Source of the DNA: Endoryza foliicola
Lineage (GTDB): Bacteria > Bacteroidota > Bacteroidia > Chitinophagales > Chitinophagaceae
DNA length: 64,000 nt
NCBI GenBank assembly: GCA_965226965.1
Contig: OZ245715.1
Location: forward strand, 3,348,001-3,412,000
Direction of reading: 5' to 3'
The translations under genes and the position numbers were made by a program. Numbering within the stretch: position 1 is the stretch's first letter; every line of letters starts with the position of its first letter. Of the stretch, positions 35,190 to 43,828 are shown in pieces. The notes under the pieces are model-generated. The model had not been told where the DNA came from and ran no database searches. It saw only the letters and a list, made by a program, of their open reading frames with translations.

Positions 35190-36524
35190 TTAAGGATTGG
35201 GCACCCAAATAACGCATTCTAATTTCACTACACCAATTTTACCATAATACTGTGCACGCAGTTGCATTTCTCGTTCACTTACTTCTCCAAATCCATAACC
35301 TTCATAGTGCAATCTGGCAGGGTCAATCCCTTTTGAAACCAAATAATGAATTGGAATGAGCGACAAAGCTTGCATATATTCTTTGGTGTTACTTTGGAAG
35401 GGTAATTGCATACTCAACGATGCTTGGTATAAGGGATGTTGCTCTAATAATGCTACCAAACTATCGAGCTGCTTAAAGCTATACGGTTTCAATTGTGGCA
35501 GTAAAACATTAAAAGCTAGATTATAGGTTTCAATTCGATCGAATCGCTTGGGACGTTTGACAATTTTCTCCAGCTTTGAATAGTTGATTGGTTGATAGTC
35601 TGATTTTGACTGTTTATCGTTCAATAAGCGAATTTCTACTCTTCGGTTTTCCTTTTTCTGGAACTCATCTAATTCAGCTGTCAATTTTCTATCGGCTCCA
35701 AAACCTTGGTAGGTTAACCGACTTGAATCGATACCACATGACTTTAAATACTCCACTACTGTTTTTGCTCTTCTAATGGACAGATCCATCCCAAAAGAAG
35801 TAGTTTTGGGTTCGCAACAGATATGCCCTTCTACATTGATTTTTAGTTTTGGAAATTGTTGCATCACCTCTAATAAGTAATGGAGCGAAGGATAGCTTTC
35901 ACCTAACAACACATCTTGCCCACCAACATAGTTCATGTTTCTCAATCGCAACAGCGTACTATCGTCAGAAAGCTTTACGAACTCTTCATCTTTGATAATT
36001 TTTTCGGGTTCACGGGGCACAAAACTACTATCGGCAACGGGTTCCGTTTTTTGAGGACTTGGTTCGGGAGTGGGTACGGCAATTTCAGTTTTTTGGGGTG
36101 CAGGTTTGGCCTCTAGACTGTCTTTGGGCACTTTTACCGGCATCCATTCCACAGTAATTTCTACTCTACGATTCAATTGCTTGCCTTCTTCAGTGCTATT
36201 GGTTGCTACAGGTCCATAAGCACTAAAGCCTCGAAAATATACTTGGGCTTTGGGCATCATGGCTACTCGCAAATAATTGGCCACTGCTTTGGCTCTGTTT
36301 TCAGAAAGCGTTTTATTGAATGCAGCGGTTCCGGTAGAATCGCAATATCCGGCAACACTTACATGCTTTACATTTATCAAGGTCCGTGCTAATGAGTCGA
36401 GCGTTTGTCGAGTCGCTGGAGAAAGATCGTATTTTGAAGATTCAAAATATACTCGAGTTTGTGCATTCAACCCTATGCAAGCGAAGAGGGTTAGCAAAAG
36501 TAAAAGGCAGCTTATTCTGTTCAT
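35190..36524 (-). CDS. exported protein with multiple OmpA C-terminal-like domains
   Basis: This 444-aa protein has a signal peptide (~1-21). The first OmpA domain (~22-130) contains RVYFESSKYDLSPAT, GYCDSTGT and LNRRVEITVEW. A Pro-rich linker (~133-170) leads to the second (~185-300) with GHICCEPKTTSFGMDLSIRRAKTVVEYL and ENRRVEIRLL. A degenerate third copy (~320-444) keeps YEGYGFGEVSE but lacks the Asp/Arg pair that contacts peptidoglycan. There is no barrel. It is likely a periplasmic peptidoglycan-binding protein. Confidence 0.87.
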   Translation of the reverse strand: MNRISCLLLLLTLFACIGLNAQTRVYFESSKYDLSPATRQTLDSLARTLINVKHVSVAGYCDSTGTAAFNKTLSENRAKAVANYLRVAMMPKAQVYFRGFSAYGPVATNSTEEGKQLNRRVEITVEWMPVKVPKDSLEAKPAPQKTEIAVPTPEPSPQKTEPVADSSFVPREPEKIIKDEEFVKLSDDSTLLRLRNMNYVGGQDVLLGESYPSLHYLLEVMQQFPKLKINVEGHICCEPKTTSFGMDLSIRRAKTVVEYLKSCGIDSSRLTYQGFGADRKLTAELDEFQKKENRRVEIRLLNDKQSKSDYQPINYSKLEKIVKRPKRFDRIETYNLAFNVLLPQLKPYSFKQLDSLVALLEQHPLYQASLSMQLPFQSNTKEYMQALSLIPIHYLVSKGIDPARLHYEGYGFGEVSEREMQLRAQYYGKIGVVKLECVIWVPNP

Positions 36525-36615
36525 AGAAAAATTGTAGACGAAAATTACGAAATAAAAGGGTGCGGCTCGCTAGAAAGAGTGAAAACCAAGGGAATTCACT
36601 TACATTTAAAGTACC

Positions 36616-37428
36616 ATGAAAGAACGTTTGCTTTGCTTATTTATTTGCCTGTTCAGCATTTTAACGGTTTTTTCGCAACCGAAAGTGTTGTGTTTTTACA
36701 GTCGTTATAACGATCCCGCTCACTTGAGTTTTATTGAGGAAGCCAATACTTGGTTCAATCAAAAATCAATAGAATTCGGCTTTCAGTATGATACTTGTTT
36801 GGGTTGGTCGAAATTGAACACCCAAGAACTGGAGAACTATCAATTGATCCTTTTTCTTGATTCCCGACCTGAAGACAGTGCTAGTAGAAAAGCTTTCGAA
36901 CGATATATGCATCAGGGAGGTGCTTGGATCGGCTTTCATTTTGCGGGTTTTGCGTTGACCCCTTCTGAATTTAACGATGATTGGAACTGGTATCATCATC
37001 AATTTCTGGGGTCGGGGGCGTACAAGAGCAATACTTGGAGGCCTACCGGAGCTTATTTAAAAAACGAATCAACCAATTCTCCTTTTTTACACCAGCTAAA
37101 AGACAGTTTTTGGGTCGGGCCAAACGAATGGTACCGCTGGGAAAACAATTTGAGAAAGAATAAGCAGATTCAAGTGTTGCTCTCGATACATCCGGCTTCT
37201 TTCCCATTAGGAACAGGCCCGAAACCGGAAGAAATTTGGCATGAAGGAGACTACCCGGTTGTTTGGACAAATAAAAACTACCGAATGCTTTACATAAATA
37301 TGGGGCATAACGATATGGATTATTCGAAGAATCCGGCTCCTAGTTTAAGTTATCAGTTCAACAACAGCAATTATTGCCGTTTGGTAGAAAATGCGCTTGC
37401 AATCTTTCTAAAACTACAAAAGCGCTAA
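36616..37428 (+). CDS. ThuA-domain protein, secreted
   Basis: This 270-aa exported protein has a signal peptide (KERLLCLFICLFSILTVFSQ) and a ThuA-like (class I glutamine-amidotransferase-related) fold. Visible segments are VLCFYSR, LNTQELENYQLILFLDS, YMHQGGAWIGFHFAG, PFLHQLKDSFWVGPNEWYRW, and VVWTNKNYRMLYINMGHNDMDY near the end. ThuA domains occur with glycoside metabolism in this phylum; the substrate here is unknown. It overlaps the convergent patatin gene by 15 bp. Confidence 0.9.
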   Translation: MKERLLCLFICLFSILTVFSQPKVLCFYSRYNDPAHLSFIEEANTWFNQKSIEFGFQYDTCLGWSKLNTQELENYQLILFLDSRPEDSASRKAFERYMHQGGAWIGFHFAGFALTPSEFNDDWNWYHHQFLGSGAYKSNTWRPTGAYLKNESTNSPFLHQLKDSFWVGPNEWYRWENNLRKNKQIQVLLSIHPASFPLGTGPKPEEIWHEGDYPVVWTNKNYRMLYINMGHNDMDYSKNPAPSLSYQFNNSNYCRLVENALAIFLKLQKR

Positions 37429-38178
37429 AAAGGCTGCTTCGGACTGCTTAGCAGCATCGTATCCGGCTTGCATAATTGCAGCGGATTTTTTCACGTCAAA
37501 CATCCCATAACTACTCAATTCCGGCTCAATGAATACCGCGCATTTCGACGCCTTAGAATGAATCTCAGCGGCGGTTACCAAGTGAAAGCAGCGATCAATC
37601 ATTTCTCTTGGCCCGAGGGGTGTTTTCTGAGCACTTAAATCGGCCAGCTTGTTCACATGAACTCCGATAACAAGATCTGTGGTTCCTATCAAGGGTTCAA
37701 TCGGGAAATTATTAAGTACGCCTCCATCGTTCAAGGCTTCTCCGTCAATGTTAACCGGGGGAAAGATCACCGGAACGGCAGCGGATGCCAGTACCATTTC
37801 TGCTAATGCTCCGGCTGATTTGGTTACCACGGTTCCACTTTTAACATTGGTTGCTGTAGCGAAAAAAGGCAATTGTAACTGTTCAAAACTATTATGAGGG
37901 ATGGCTTTTAGCAATACTTTTTTTAAAGCATCGAGAGAAAAGATGCCCGCCTTGCCCCAATAAATGGCATTCCAGCCAAAGTAATTGGTTGAAATCAGGA
38001 GTTGATAAATTTCATCCGCTTTATAGCCCGCTGCAATTAAAGACCCTGCGATGGCCCCCGCGCTGGTACCCGACACCGCTGATACTTGAATGCCTTTCTC
38101 TTCTAAAAACTTCAATACTCCTAAATGAGCAAAGCCCCGTGCACCGCCGCCGGAAAGCACCAAACCGATTTTCTTCAT
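37414..38178 (-). CDS. cytoplasmic patatin-like phospholipase (RssA type)
   Basis: This 254-aa stand-alone lipid acyl hydrolase has no signal peptide. Motifs are the oxyanion loop LSGGGARGFAHLG (residues 7-19), nucleophile elbow GTSAGA (~39) and catalytic Asp in NDGGVLNNFPI (~155). The frame extends upstream to 38262, but MKKIGLVLSGGG at 38178 is the usual start of the family. A second, barrel-fused patatin is at 13056. Confidence 0.92.
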   Translation of the reverse strand: MKKIGLVLSGGGARGFAHLGVLKFLEEKGIQVSAVSGTSAGAIAGSLIAAGYKADEIYQLLISTNYFGWNAIYWGKAGIFSLDALKKVLLKAIPHNSFEQLQLPFFATATNVKSGTVVTKSAGALAEMVLASAAVPVIFPPVNIDGEALNDGGVLNNFPIEPLIGTTDLVIGVHVNKLADLSAQKTPLGPREMIDRCFHLVTAAEIHSKASKCAVFIEPELSSYGMFDVKKSAAIMQAGYDAAKQSEAAFLALL

Positions 38179-38331
38179 GAATGAAATTTGCTCAAAAATA
38201 GGAGTAATTCTTCTGCGCCCCCATACTTCCTCCTGTTCTTTTTCCTCCTCATCGGCCCACACAATATCAGTGTTTCCCCTTACGTTTGTATTTATAACCT
38301 GAAACCTGTATTTTACCTAAAATCCTGTACC

Positions 38332-39936
38332 GTGAAACGCCTTCTTACTGCATGTTTGCTGACATTTTCAGCATCCTTATTTGCTCAAGCTCCGGCAGAT
38401 ACCGCGGGCAAACTGATTCCTCAGAAGGAATTGGCAATTAAGACGAATACCATCATTAAGATTGAAAACTTGGGGCCGAATATCAATAGCGACCTTCCCG
38501 AACTGCGTCCCACCATTTCAGCGGATGGAAACATCTTATTCTTTATTTGCGAAAATCATCCGGCCAACACAAAATACAACTCGGTACCTAACTCTCAAGA
38601 CATCTGGTATTCTTGGAGAGACGATGATGGAAAATGGTCGGAAGCGCGCCACTTAAGTTACCCACTCAATACCATGCAGTACAATGCAGTGTATTGGGTA
38701 TCTCCTGACAATAATAGAATTCTCATCAGAGGTGCTTTTCACAATGGAGCGTTTCTTGGAAAAGGAATTAGCATGAGTGTGCTGCAATCGAACGGCAGAT
38801 GGTGCGAACCCGAAATGTTACGCATTAAGAACTACGAAAAATATGACAAAGGTCGACAGTCGGGCGCTTCCATGTCGCATGATGGTCAAACCTTACTTCT
38901 TTATATCAGTCCTGTGCCCGGAGGAGAAGACAGCGATCTCTTCTTTTGTCAATTACAAAAAGACGGCACTTGGTCGGAGCCTAAAAGTTTGGGCAAACAG
39001 ATCAATGGGGATGATACTGATGAAATGACGCCCTATTTGGCTGCAGATGGAGAAACCTTGTATTTCAGCAGCAATAGAAAAGGCAGTTTGGGCAGTAACG
39101 ATATTTGGATGTCGAAACGATTGGATAAGACATGGCAAAAATGGTCGGAGCCAATAAATTTGGGATCCCCGATCAACACACCTGATTGGGATGCATTTTT
39201 CACATTGGATGCCGGTGGTGAATATGCTTACTTGACTACCAAATTGAACACCATGGGAGAAAGCGATATTGTGAGAGTGAAGTTGCTGGAGAAAGAACGT
39301 CCGAAACCGGTGATCCTAGTGAGTGGTAATGTGTACAATGCGCACACGAAACAGCCATTGGCAGCTTCCTTAGTGTATGAAACCTTACCCGATGGTGCCA
39401 TTGCAGGAAATGGTGTTTCAAGTGAAATGGACGGATCGTTTAAAATTGTGTTGCCATACGATAAAAACTACAGTATACATGCCAATGCAGATAAGTTCTT
39501 TGCACAATCGGAGAATCTAAATTTGGATTCAATGGTGAAGGCAGGTTACAAAGAAATTCATAAAGACCTATACCTAGTTCCCATTGAAATTGGTCAAGTA
39601 GTTCGATTGAACAATGTGTTCTTCGATTTTGATAAGGCAACGCTTCGCCCTGAATCATTTGTTGAATTAGACAGAGTGGTGGAATTGTTGAAGGAGAATC
39701 CCAAAATTGAAATTGAGTTAAGCGCACACACCGATAGTTACGGAAGTGATGATTACAATATGAAGTTGAGTGACAATCGTGCCAAGTCTTGCCGCGAATA
39801 CATCCTAAGCAAGGGCATTAAAGAGTCGCGCATTATTTCGAAAGGATATGGAGAAACCATGCCTGTAGCACCAAATGATACTGATGAGAACCGACAATTG
39901 AACAGAAGGGTAGAATTCAAGATTCTGAAAAATTAA
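38332..39936 (+). CDS. PD40-repeat, CarboxypepD_reg-like, OmpA-domain envelope protein
   Basis: This ~534-aa envelope protein uses a GTG start that opens a proper signal peptide (VKRLLTACLLTFSASLFAQ); the frame is open to 38188 but without leader features. PD40/TolB-like propeller repeats lie at ~40-310 (RPTISADGNILFF, ETLYFSSNRKGSLGSNDIW). A carboxypeptidase-like regulatory domain is at ~325-400 (VSGNVYNAHTKQPLAASLVYE). The C-terminal OmpA domain (~420-534) has FFDFDKATLRPES, LSAHTDSYGSDDYN and LNRRVEFKI. TACGTTTG at 38281-38288 is a candidate -7 box. This is a widespread Bacteroidota layout, also seen in T9SS-associated PorE-like proteins. Confidence 0.87.
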   Translation: MKRLLTACLLTFSASLFAQAPADTAGKLIPQKELAIKTNTIIKIENLGPNINSDLPELRPTISADGNILFFICENHPANTKYNSVPNSQDIWYSWRDDDGKWSEARHLSYPLNTMQYNAVYWVSPDNNRILIRGAFHNGAFLGKGISMSVLQSNGRWCEPEMLRIKNYEKYDKGRQSGASMSHDGQTLLLYISPVPGGEDSDLFFCQLQKDGTWSEPKSLGKQINGDDTDEMTPYLAADGETLYFSSNRKGSLGSNDIWMSKRLDKTWQKWSEPINLGSPINTPDWDAFFTLDAGGEYAYLTTKLNTMGESDIVRVKLLEKERPKPVILVSGNVYNAHTKQPLAASLVYETLPDGAIAGNGVSSEMDGSFKIVLPYDKNYSIHANADKFFAQSENLNLDSMVKAGYKEIHKDLYLVPIEIGQVVRLNNVFFDFDKATLRPESFVELDRVVELLKENPKIEIELSAHTDSYGSDDYNMKLSDNRAKSCREYILSKGIKESRIISKGYGETMPVAPNDTDENRQLNRRVEFKILKN

Positions 39937-39960
39937 ATCGCTAAATAAAACCAACTGAAA

Positions 39961-39999
39961 GAGGCTTGTGCTAAATTTAAGCATGAAAGCCTCTTTTTT
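39961..39999 (+). terminator. terminator-like hairpin containing the next gene's start codon
   Basis: GAGGCTT (39961-39967) pairs with AAGCCTC (39987-39993), followed by TTTTTTATTTTT. It sits 24 bp after the OmpA gene stop. The ATG of the serine hydrolase (39983) is inside the loop side of this hairpin, and the T-tract encodes its signal peptide. Confidence 0.65.
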
Positions 40000-41176
40000 A
40001 TTTTTAATAGCTTTTGGTGCCGCTGTTTCGATTCAGGCGCAGAAAAAAGCAAGTCTCTATTTTCCTCCGGCCGGCAGTTGGCAGCATCAAAGTGCTGCTT
40101 CGCAAGGATTTGATAGCGTCAAACTACAAAACGCTGTTCAATTTGCCATTTTGAAAGAAACCAAACGGCCTCGATCCATGAAAGAGAGTCAGGTACTTGA
40201 TTTTGGCAAAGAACCTTTTTCGGAACCGATTGGTGTGCAAGCAGATCGTGGAGCACCTTCCGGCATCATCATTCGTCATGGTTACATTGTTGCTGAATGG
40301 GGAGAACCCATGTCGGTAGATATGACGCACAGTGTTACGAAGAGCTTTTTAAGTACGGTTGTTGGAATGGCTGTTGATCGAAAACTGATTCAATCGATTC
40401 AAGACCCGGTAAGTAAGTACATTGATGAAGTAGCCGTGTTTCAACCCGGTGGTGAACCACAATTGATTCAACCCTTTGGCACGGAACATAACAAGCGTTT
40501 GAATTGGGATGTGATGCTTCGTCAAACCAGCGATTGGGAAGGAACGCTATGGGGAAAGCCTGAATGGGCCGACCGACCTGAAAAGGACAGCACCAAATGG
40601 ATCCGAAAAGAACGACGAGAGCCCGGTTCTGTATTTGAATACAATGATGTACGCGTAAATGCTTTGGCATTAGCAGCCACATGGGTTTGGAAGCGTCCAT
40701 TGCCCGAAGTGGCCAGAGAATTCTTGATGAACCCGATTGGCGCCTCTTCAAGCTGGCATTGGAATGGGTATTCTAATAGCTTTATAGTTTTGGATGGAAG
40801 ACCGATACAATCGGTAAGTGGTGGTGGACATTGGGGCGGTGGACTGTTCATCAATGCTTATGATATGGCACGCTTTGGCTTATTGAGTTTACACGAGGGC
40901 AATTGGAACGGAAAACAACTATTATCCAAAGACTGGTACAAAAAAGCTACCACCCCTACTTCAGCGAATACGGGCTATGGATTTATGAACTTTTTCTTGA
41001 ACACAGAAAAGAAGCTCATTCCCGGAGCCCCCGAATCAGCGTATATGCATGTGGGTAATGGCGTGAATTTTATTTATGTAGACAAAGAACATGATCTGGT
41101 TATTGTTTGCAGGTGGATTGAGAACTTGGAGAAAGGGAATTTTGTAGACAAAGTGTTAGAAGCAATTATCAATTAA
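39983..41176 (+). CDS. serine hydrolase, class C beta-lactamase-like
   Basis: This 397-aa exported protein has a signal peptide (KASFLFLIAFGAAVSIQAQ) and a penicillin-binding/beta-lactamase (class C) fold. The nucleophile motif SxxK is HSVTKSFLST (~115), the Tyr motif is probably EYNDVRVNALALA (~212), and SGGGHWGGGLFINAYDMARFGLL is typical of the family. No clear KTG triad is seen; HVGNGVNFIYVD is near its position. It is more likely an esterase/peptidase than a resistance enzyme. The ATG at 39983 is preferred over the GTG at 39968. Confidence 0.88.
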   Translation: MKASFLFLIAFGAAVSIQAQKKASLYFPPAGSWQHQSAASQGFDSVKLQNAVQFAILKETKRPRSMKESQVLDFGKEPFSEPIGVQADRGAPSGIIIRHGYIVAEWGEPMSVDMTHSVTKSFLSTVVGMAVDRKLIQSIQDPVSKYIDEVAVFQPGGEPQLIQPFGTEHNKRLNWDVMLRQTSDWEGTLWGKPEWADRPEKDSTKWIRKERREPGSVFEYNDVRVNALALAATWVWKRPLPEVAREFLMNPIGASSSWHWNGYSNSFIVLDGRPIQSVSGGGHWGGGLFINAYDMARFGLLSLHEGNWNGKQLLSKDWYKKATTPTSANTGYGFMNFFLNTEKKLIPGAPESAYMHVGNGVNFIYVDKEHDLVIVCRWIENLEKGNFVDKVLEAIIN

Positions 41177-41200
41177 GAATTAACAATTAATAATTAATAA
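41170..41200. repeat. AT-rich AATTAATAATTAAG-type tract
   Basis: Overlapping AATTAAGAATTAACAATTAAT units overlap the last bases of the serine hydrolase gene (stop at 41176) and lead into the left end of repeat copy A. Similar units occur at 7676-7760, 42005-42025 and 60395-60420. Confidence 0.5.
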
Positions 41201-42063
41201 TTGCGCTTTGAAAGTATTGTATTTCATGCATACGAGATGAAAGGCGCCATATAAAAGTGCAATTTTCTATCCGAGCGACTCCTCCAACCGATATTTTGAG
41301 TGGGTCCCACGAGGTCACTGAGTATCCCGAAGGGATTATCGAAGGGCCGACGTGGGAGCCACGAAAAATATCGAAAGATTAATAAAAAAATGCGTTGTCA
41401 TTCCGAACGACTGAGTTTGCAAAGCAAACGAAGGAGAGAGGAACCTCGGAACGGGTTTTATAGAAAGAATCCGATATCGAAGCATTGACGCTAAATGATA
41501 TTTAGTGCTAGGCTATAGAGTAATTTAGTTTTTAAGTTGATACACTATTGAAGCATGGAACTCATCTTCACGCAAAAATGCCCAAAAGAACAAATTCAAA
41601 CCGGTATCTTTTGTAATGCCCAAACTCAAAAACTAAACAACTAAATCACTCAAGAACTCACTAACGAGTTTAGTGAAAAAAATCCCTTTCGAAAGCGTCT
41701 CTTCCATAACAACGCATTTTGAGTTTCCTCTCTCGCTGCGGCTGCTTTGCAGCCTCGCTCGTTCGGAATGACAGGGATGTTTTATAACCACCCAGATTTC
41801 TCGCATCCTTCTTCAGGCCTTCGGCCTTGCGAAGCATGCTCGAAATGGCTTCGGACATCGTTTTCGGCAGAGATGGACGAATGGTACTTAAAAAACGAAA
41901 TCATTTTAAATATATAAAAAGTAAGCAACAGAGCAAATGAAGAAGAATGGAAACTTACTTATAGATACCATCAGTTTTTCTTGATTAGCCAAGAGCACAA
42001 TGTGTTAATTAATAATTAAGAATTGCGCTTTGAAGGTATTGTATTTCATGCATACGAGATGGA
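41199..42063. repeat. ~0.8-kb non-coding dispersed repeat, copy A
   Basis: This gene-free stretch is homologous to 55165-55973. Shared blocks in the same order are: CGACTCCTCC with a hairpin whose arms are 41289-41310 and 41352-41373; a long inverted repeat with arms about 41397-41456 and 41709-41772 (CATTCCGAACGA ... TCGTTCGGAATG); and a conserved tail (41780-42005) containing TTCTCGCATCCTTCTTCAG and GATACCATCAGTTTTTCTTG. A 44-bp direct repeat (two mismatches) starts at 41199 and again at 42021. Only short ORFs without family resemblance are present. It has the look of a non-autonomous mobile element or a nest of several. Confidence 0.85.
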
Positions 42064-42140
42064 AGCGATGTTGTGAGAGTAATTGTCAAAGTGAGGCGAA
42101 GCCTCTATTATTAATTAAATAATTATTACTTTTTAATTGC

Positions 42141-43118
42141 TCACTGTATATATTGAAGATAATTCGGATTGAATTTCAGGCTCAGCTCCCAGCCTTCTTT
42201 CCAATAATTGGAGGTAGTTCTCGCCCAAATAATATGATCCTGAACTTTCACACCAATTAAATAGAAAGCGCCCCAGTATTGTACTTCCGACACAACGCCA
42301 TTGATATCACCGTTACCGTATTCACCTAAATGAACATGCTCAGGACGGATCCAAACAAATGGTTTGTAATGGTTGATGTATTCTAAATGCGGAACAATAG
42401 TGGTAGGAAAATGATTGAAATCACCCAGTAGGCCGGCCGCATATAAATCGGTTGGATTGTTGTACAAATGATCGGGGCTTCCCTTTTGAATGATGGATCC
42501 TTGTTTCAAAACCATCACTTGATCAGCCCAAGAAAGCACATCAACAGCTTCATGGGTAACCATGATACAAGAAAGATTTTTGTGGGTCGCCAAATCATGC
42601 AAAACAGATTTCATGATCCGTTTGTGATGTGCATCCAAGTGCGAGAATGGTTCATCAAGTAACAATAATTCGGGAGAAGTTGTGAGCAATCGGGCCAATG
42701 CAATGCGCTGGCGTTCACCGCCGGAGAGTTGATCTGTTCTTCGTTTTAGCAAATGGGTAATTCTACAGATATCGTATAACTCGTTTGCTTCTTCCTGCGT
42801 TAATTCGTTGGCATAATCCATTAGTTCATGAACCCAATAGTTATTCCGAAGTTCAAAATACTGTGATAAGTAGGCGATCTTTTTATGACCGGGAATCAGT
42901 TTATCATTAGGCCCCAAAACTCGTTCATTACCCAAGAAAACACCACCTGAATTGGGTTGCAGCAATCCAGCAATCATTTTCAAAAGCGTTGTTTTTCCGG
43001 ATCCCGTTTCCCCAACAATAGCCAGCTTCTCTCCTCTTTTCTGCTGAAAATGGATGTCTTTTACTGTATAATTACCCTGCTCAATTCTACTCAGTCCAAC
43101 TACATTGATCAAATACAT
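42141..43118 (-). CDS. ABC transporter ATP-binding protein with TOBE-like tail
   Basis: This 325-aa ATPase resembles the Fe(III)/spermidine/thiamin importer family. It has Walker A GETGSGKTT (~36), Q-loop YLSQYF, signature LSGGERQRIALAR (~132), Walker B LLLLDEPFSHLD and the H-loop VTHEAVD. After ~235 a beta-rich TOBE-type domain follows (VWIRPEHVHLGEYGNGDINGVVSEV). No permease or binding protein gene is nearby, so partners must be elsewhere. It lies 50 bp after the DUF1349 gene. Confidence 0.9.
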   Translation of the reverse strand: MYLINVVGLSRIEQGNYTVKDIHFQQKRGEKLAIVGETGSGKTTLLKMIAGLLQPNSGGVFLGNERVLGPNDKLIPGHKKIAYLSQYFELRNNYWVHELMDYANELTQEEANELYDICRITHLLKRRTDQLSGGERQRIALARLLTTSPELLLLDEPFSHLDAHHKRIMKSVLHDLATHKNLSCIMVTHEAVDVLSWADQVMVLKQGSIIQKGSPDHLYNNPTDLYAAGLLGDFNHFPTTIVPHLEYINHYKPFVWIRPEHVHLGEYGNGDINGVVSEVQYWGAFYLIGVKVQDHIIWARTTSNYWKEGWELSLKFNPNYLQYIQ

Positions 43119-43168
43119 AATAAGTCGCTTTGCGCGTCAAACTTAATAAAGAAATTGATGGCAGCCTA

Positions 43169-43825
43169 TTATTCTCCTATATAGGGGTCTTTGATGGTAT
43201 GTTTCCGGTACTTTATCTGAGTGAATGTAACGGTATTCGAGCTTCCAACGGGCGCTTGAGAGAGAAATCCAAGTTTCCATTCCAAGGCATTGTTGATTTG
43301 CAAATGCCGGATCAAATACCAGTTTTTACCTGTTTCACTTACATAAATGGTGATCACATTTCCCGCTTTGGCTATTTTGAAGAAAACTGCATTGCCTTTA
43401 ATTGCTTGGGAATTGCAATCATCCGACACATCTTTGGTTACTACTGTTACAATCCGATGAAATCCTTGATAGTCTTTTTCAAAACAACATTTAATCCAGT
43501 TCAGACTGTCGGCTTTCAATACCAAAGCCCCTCCGTCCCATTTGGTTTTGAAGGGATGGTGAATTTTAGCTGTGAGCACAAAATCACTATCGGGTACAAA
43601 CAAAAGCTTGGGAGCATTATCTGTATTGTAGGTTACATTGGGATCTCGAAACATATCCGTTTTTTCACCACTTTTGATAACCAAACTATCCCCTTTAATG
43701 CTGTATGCAAGAGGTTGGTTTTCCCATTGAAGTGGAAATGGAATTGATTTTAAACTAACAGGCTTCTGAGCAAGGGAAGCTAATGCAATTGATAGACTAA
43801 ATAAAAGCAATCGTAGCTGTTTCAT
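43169..43825 (-). CDS. DUF1349-like secreted protein
   Basis: This 218-aa exported protein has a signal peptide (KQLRLLLFSLSIALASLAQ) and one concanavalin-like DUF1349 domain. Segments are KLLFVPDSDFVLTAKIHH, WDGGALVLKADSLNWIKCCFE, and WKLGFLSQAPVGSSNTVTF at the end. Binding of carbohydrate is possible from the fold but unproven. It starts 3 bp after the amidohydrolase gene, so the two are co-transcribed. Confidence 0.87.
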   Translation of the reverse strand: MKQLRLLLFSLSIALASLAQKPVSLKSIPFPLQWENQPLAYSIKGDSLVIKSGEKTDMFRDPNVTYNTDNAPKLLFVPDSDFVLTAKIHHPFKTKWDGGALVLKADSLNWIKCCFEKDYQGFHRIVTVVTKDVSDDCNSQAIKGNAVFFKIAKAGNVITIYVSETGKNWYLIRHLQINNALEWKLGFLSQAPVGSSNTVTFTQIKYRKHTIKDPYIGE

Positions 43826-43828
43826 CGT

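Noticed and set aside
38188..38331. Longer start of the PD40/OmpA protein and, opposite, of the patatin
   Set aside because: The GTG at 38332 and the ATG at 38178 open a signal peptide and the family-typical start, respectively. The longer frames overlap each other head to head.
41300..41858. Short ORFs of about 62 codons inside repeat copy A
   Set aside because: They lie in the inverted repeat arms, have no family resemblance, and are not kept as open frames in copy B.
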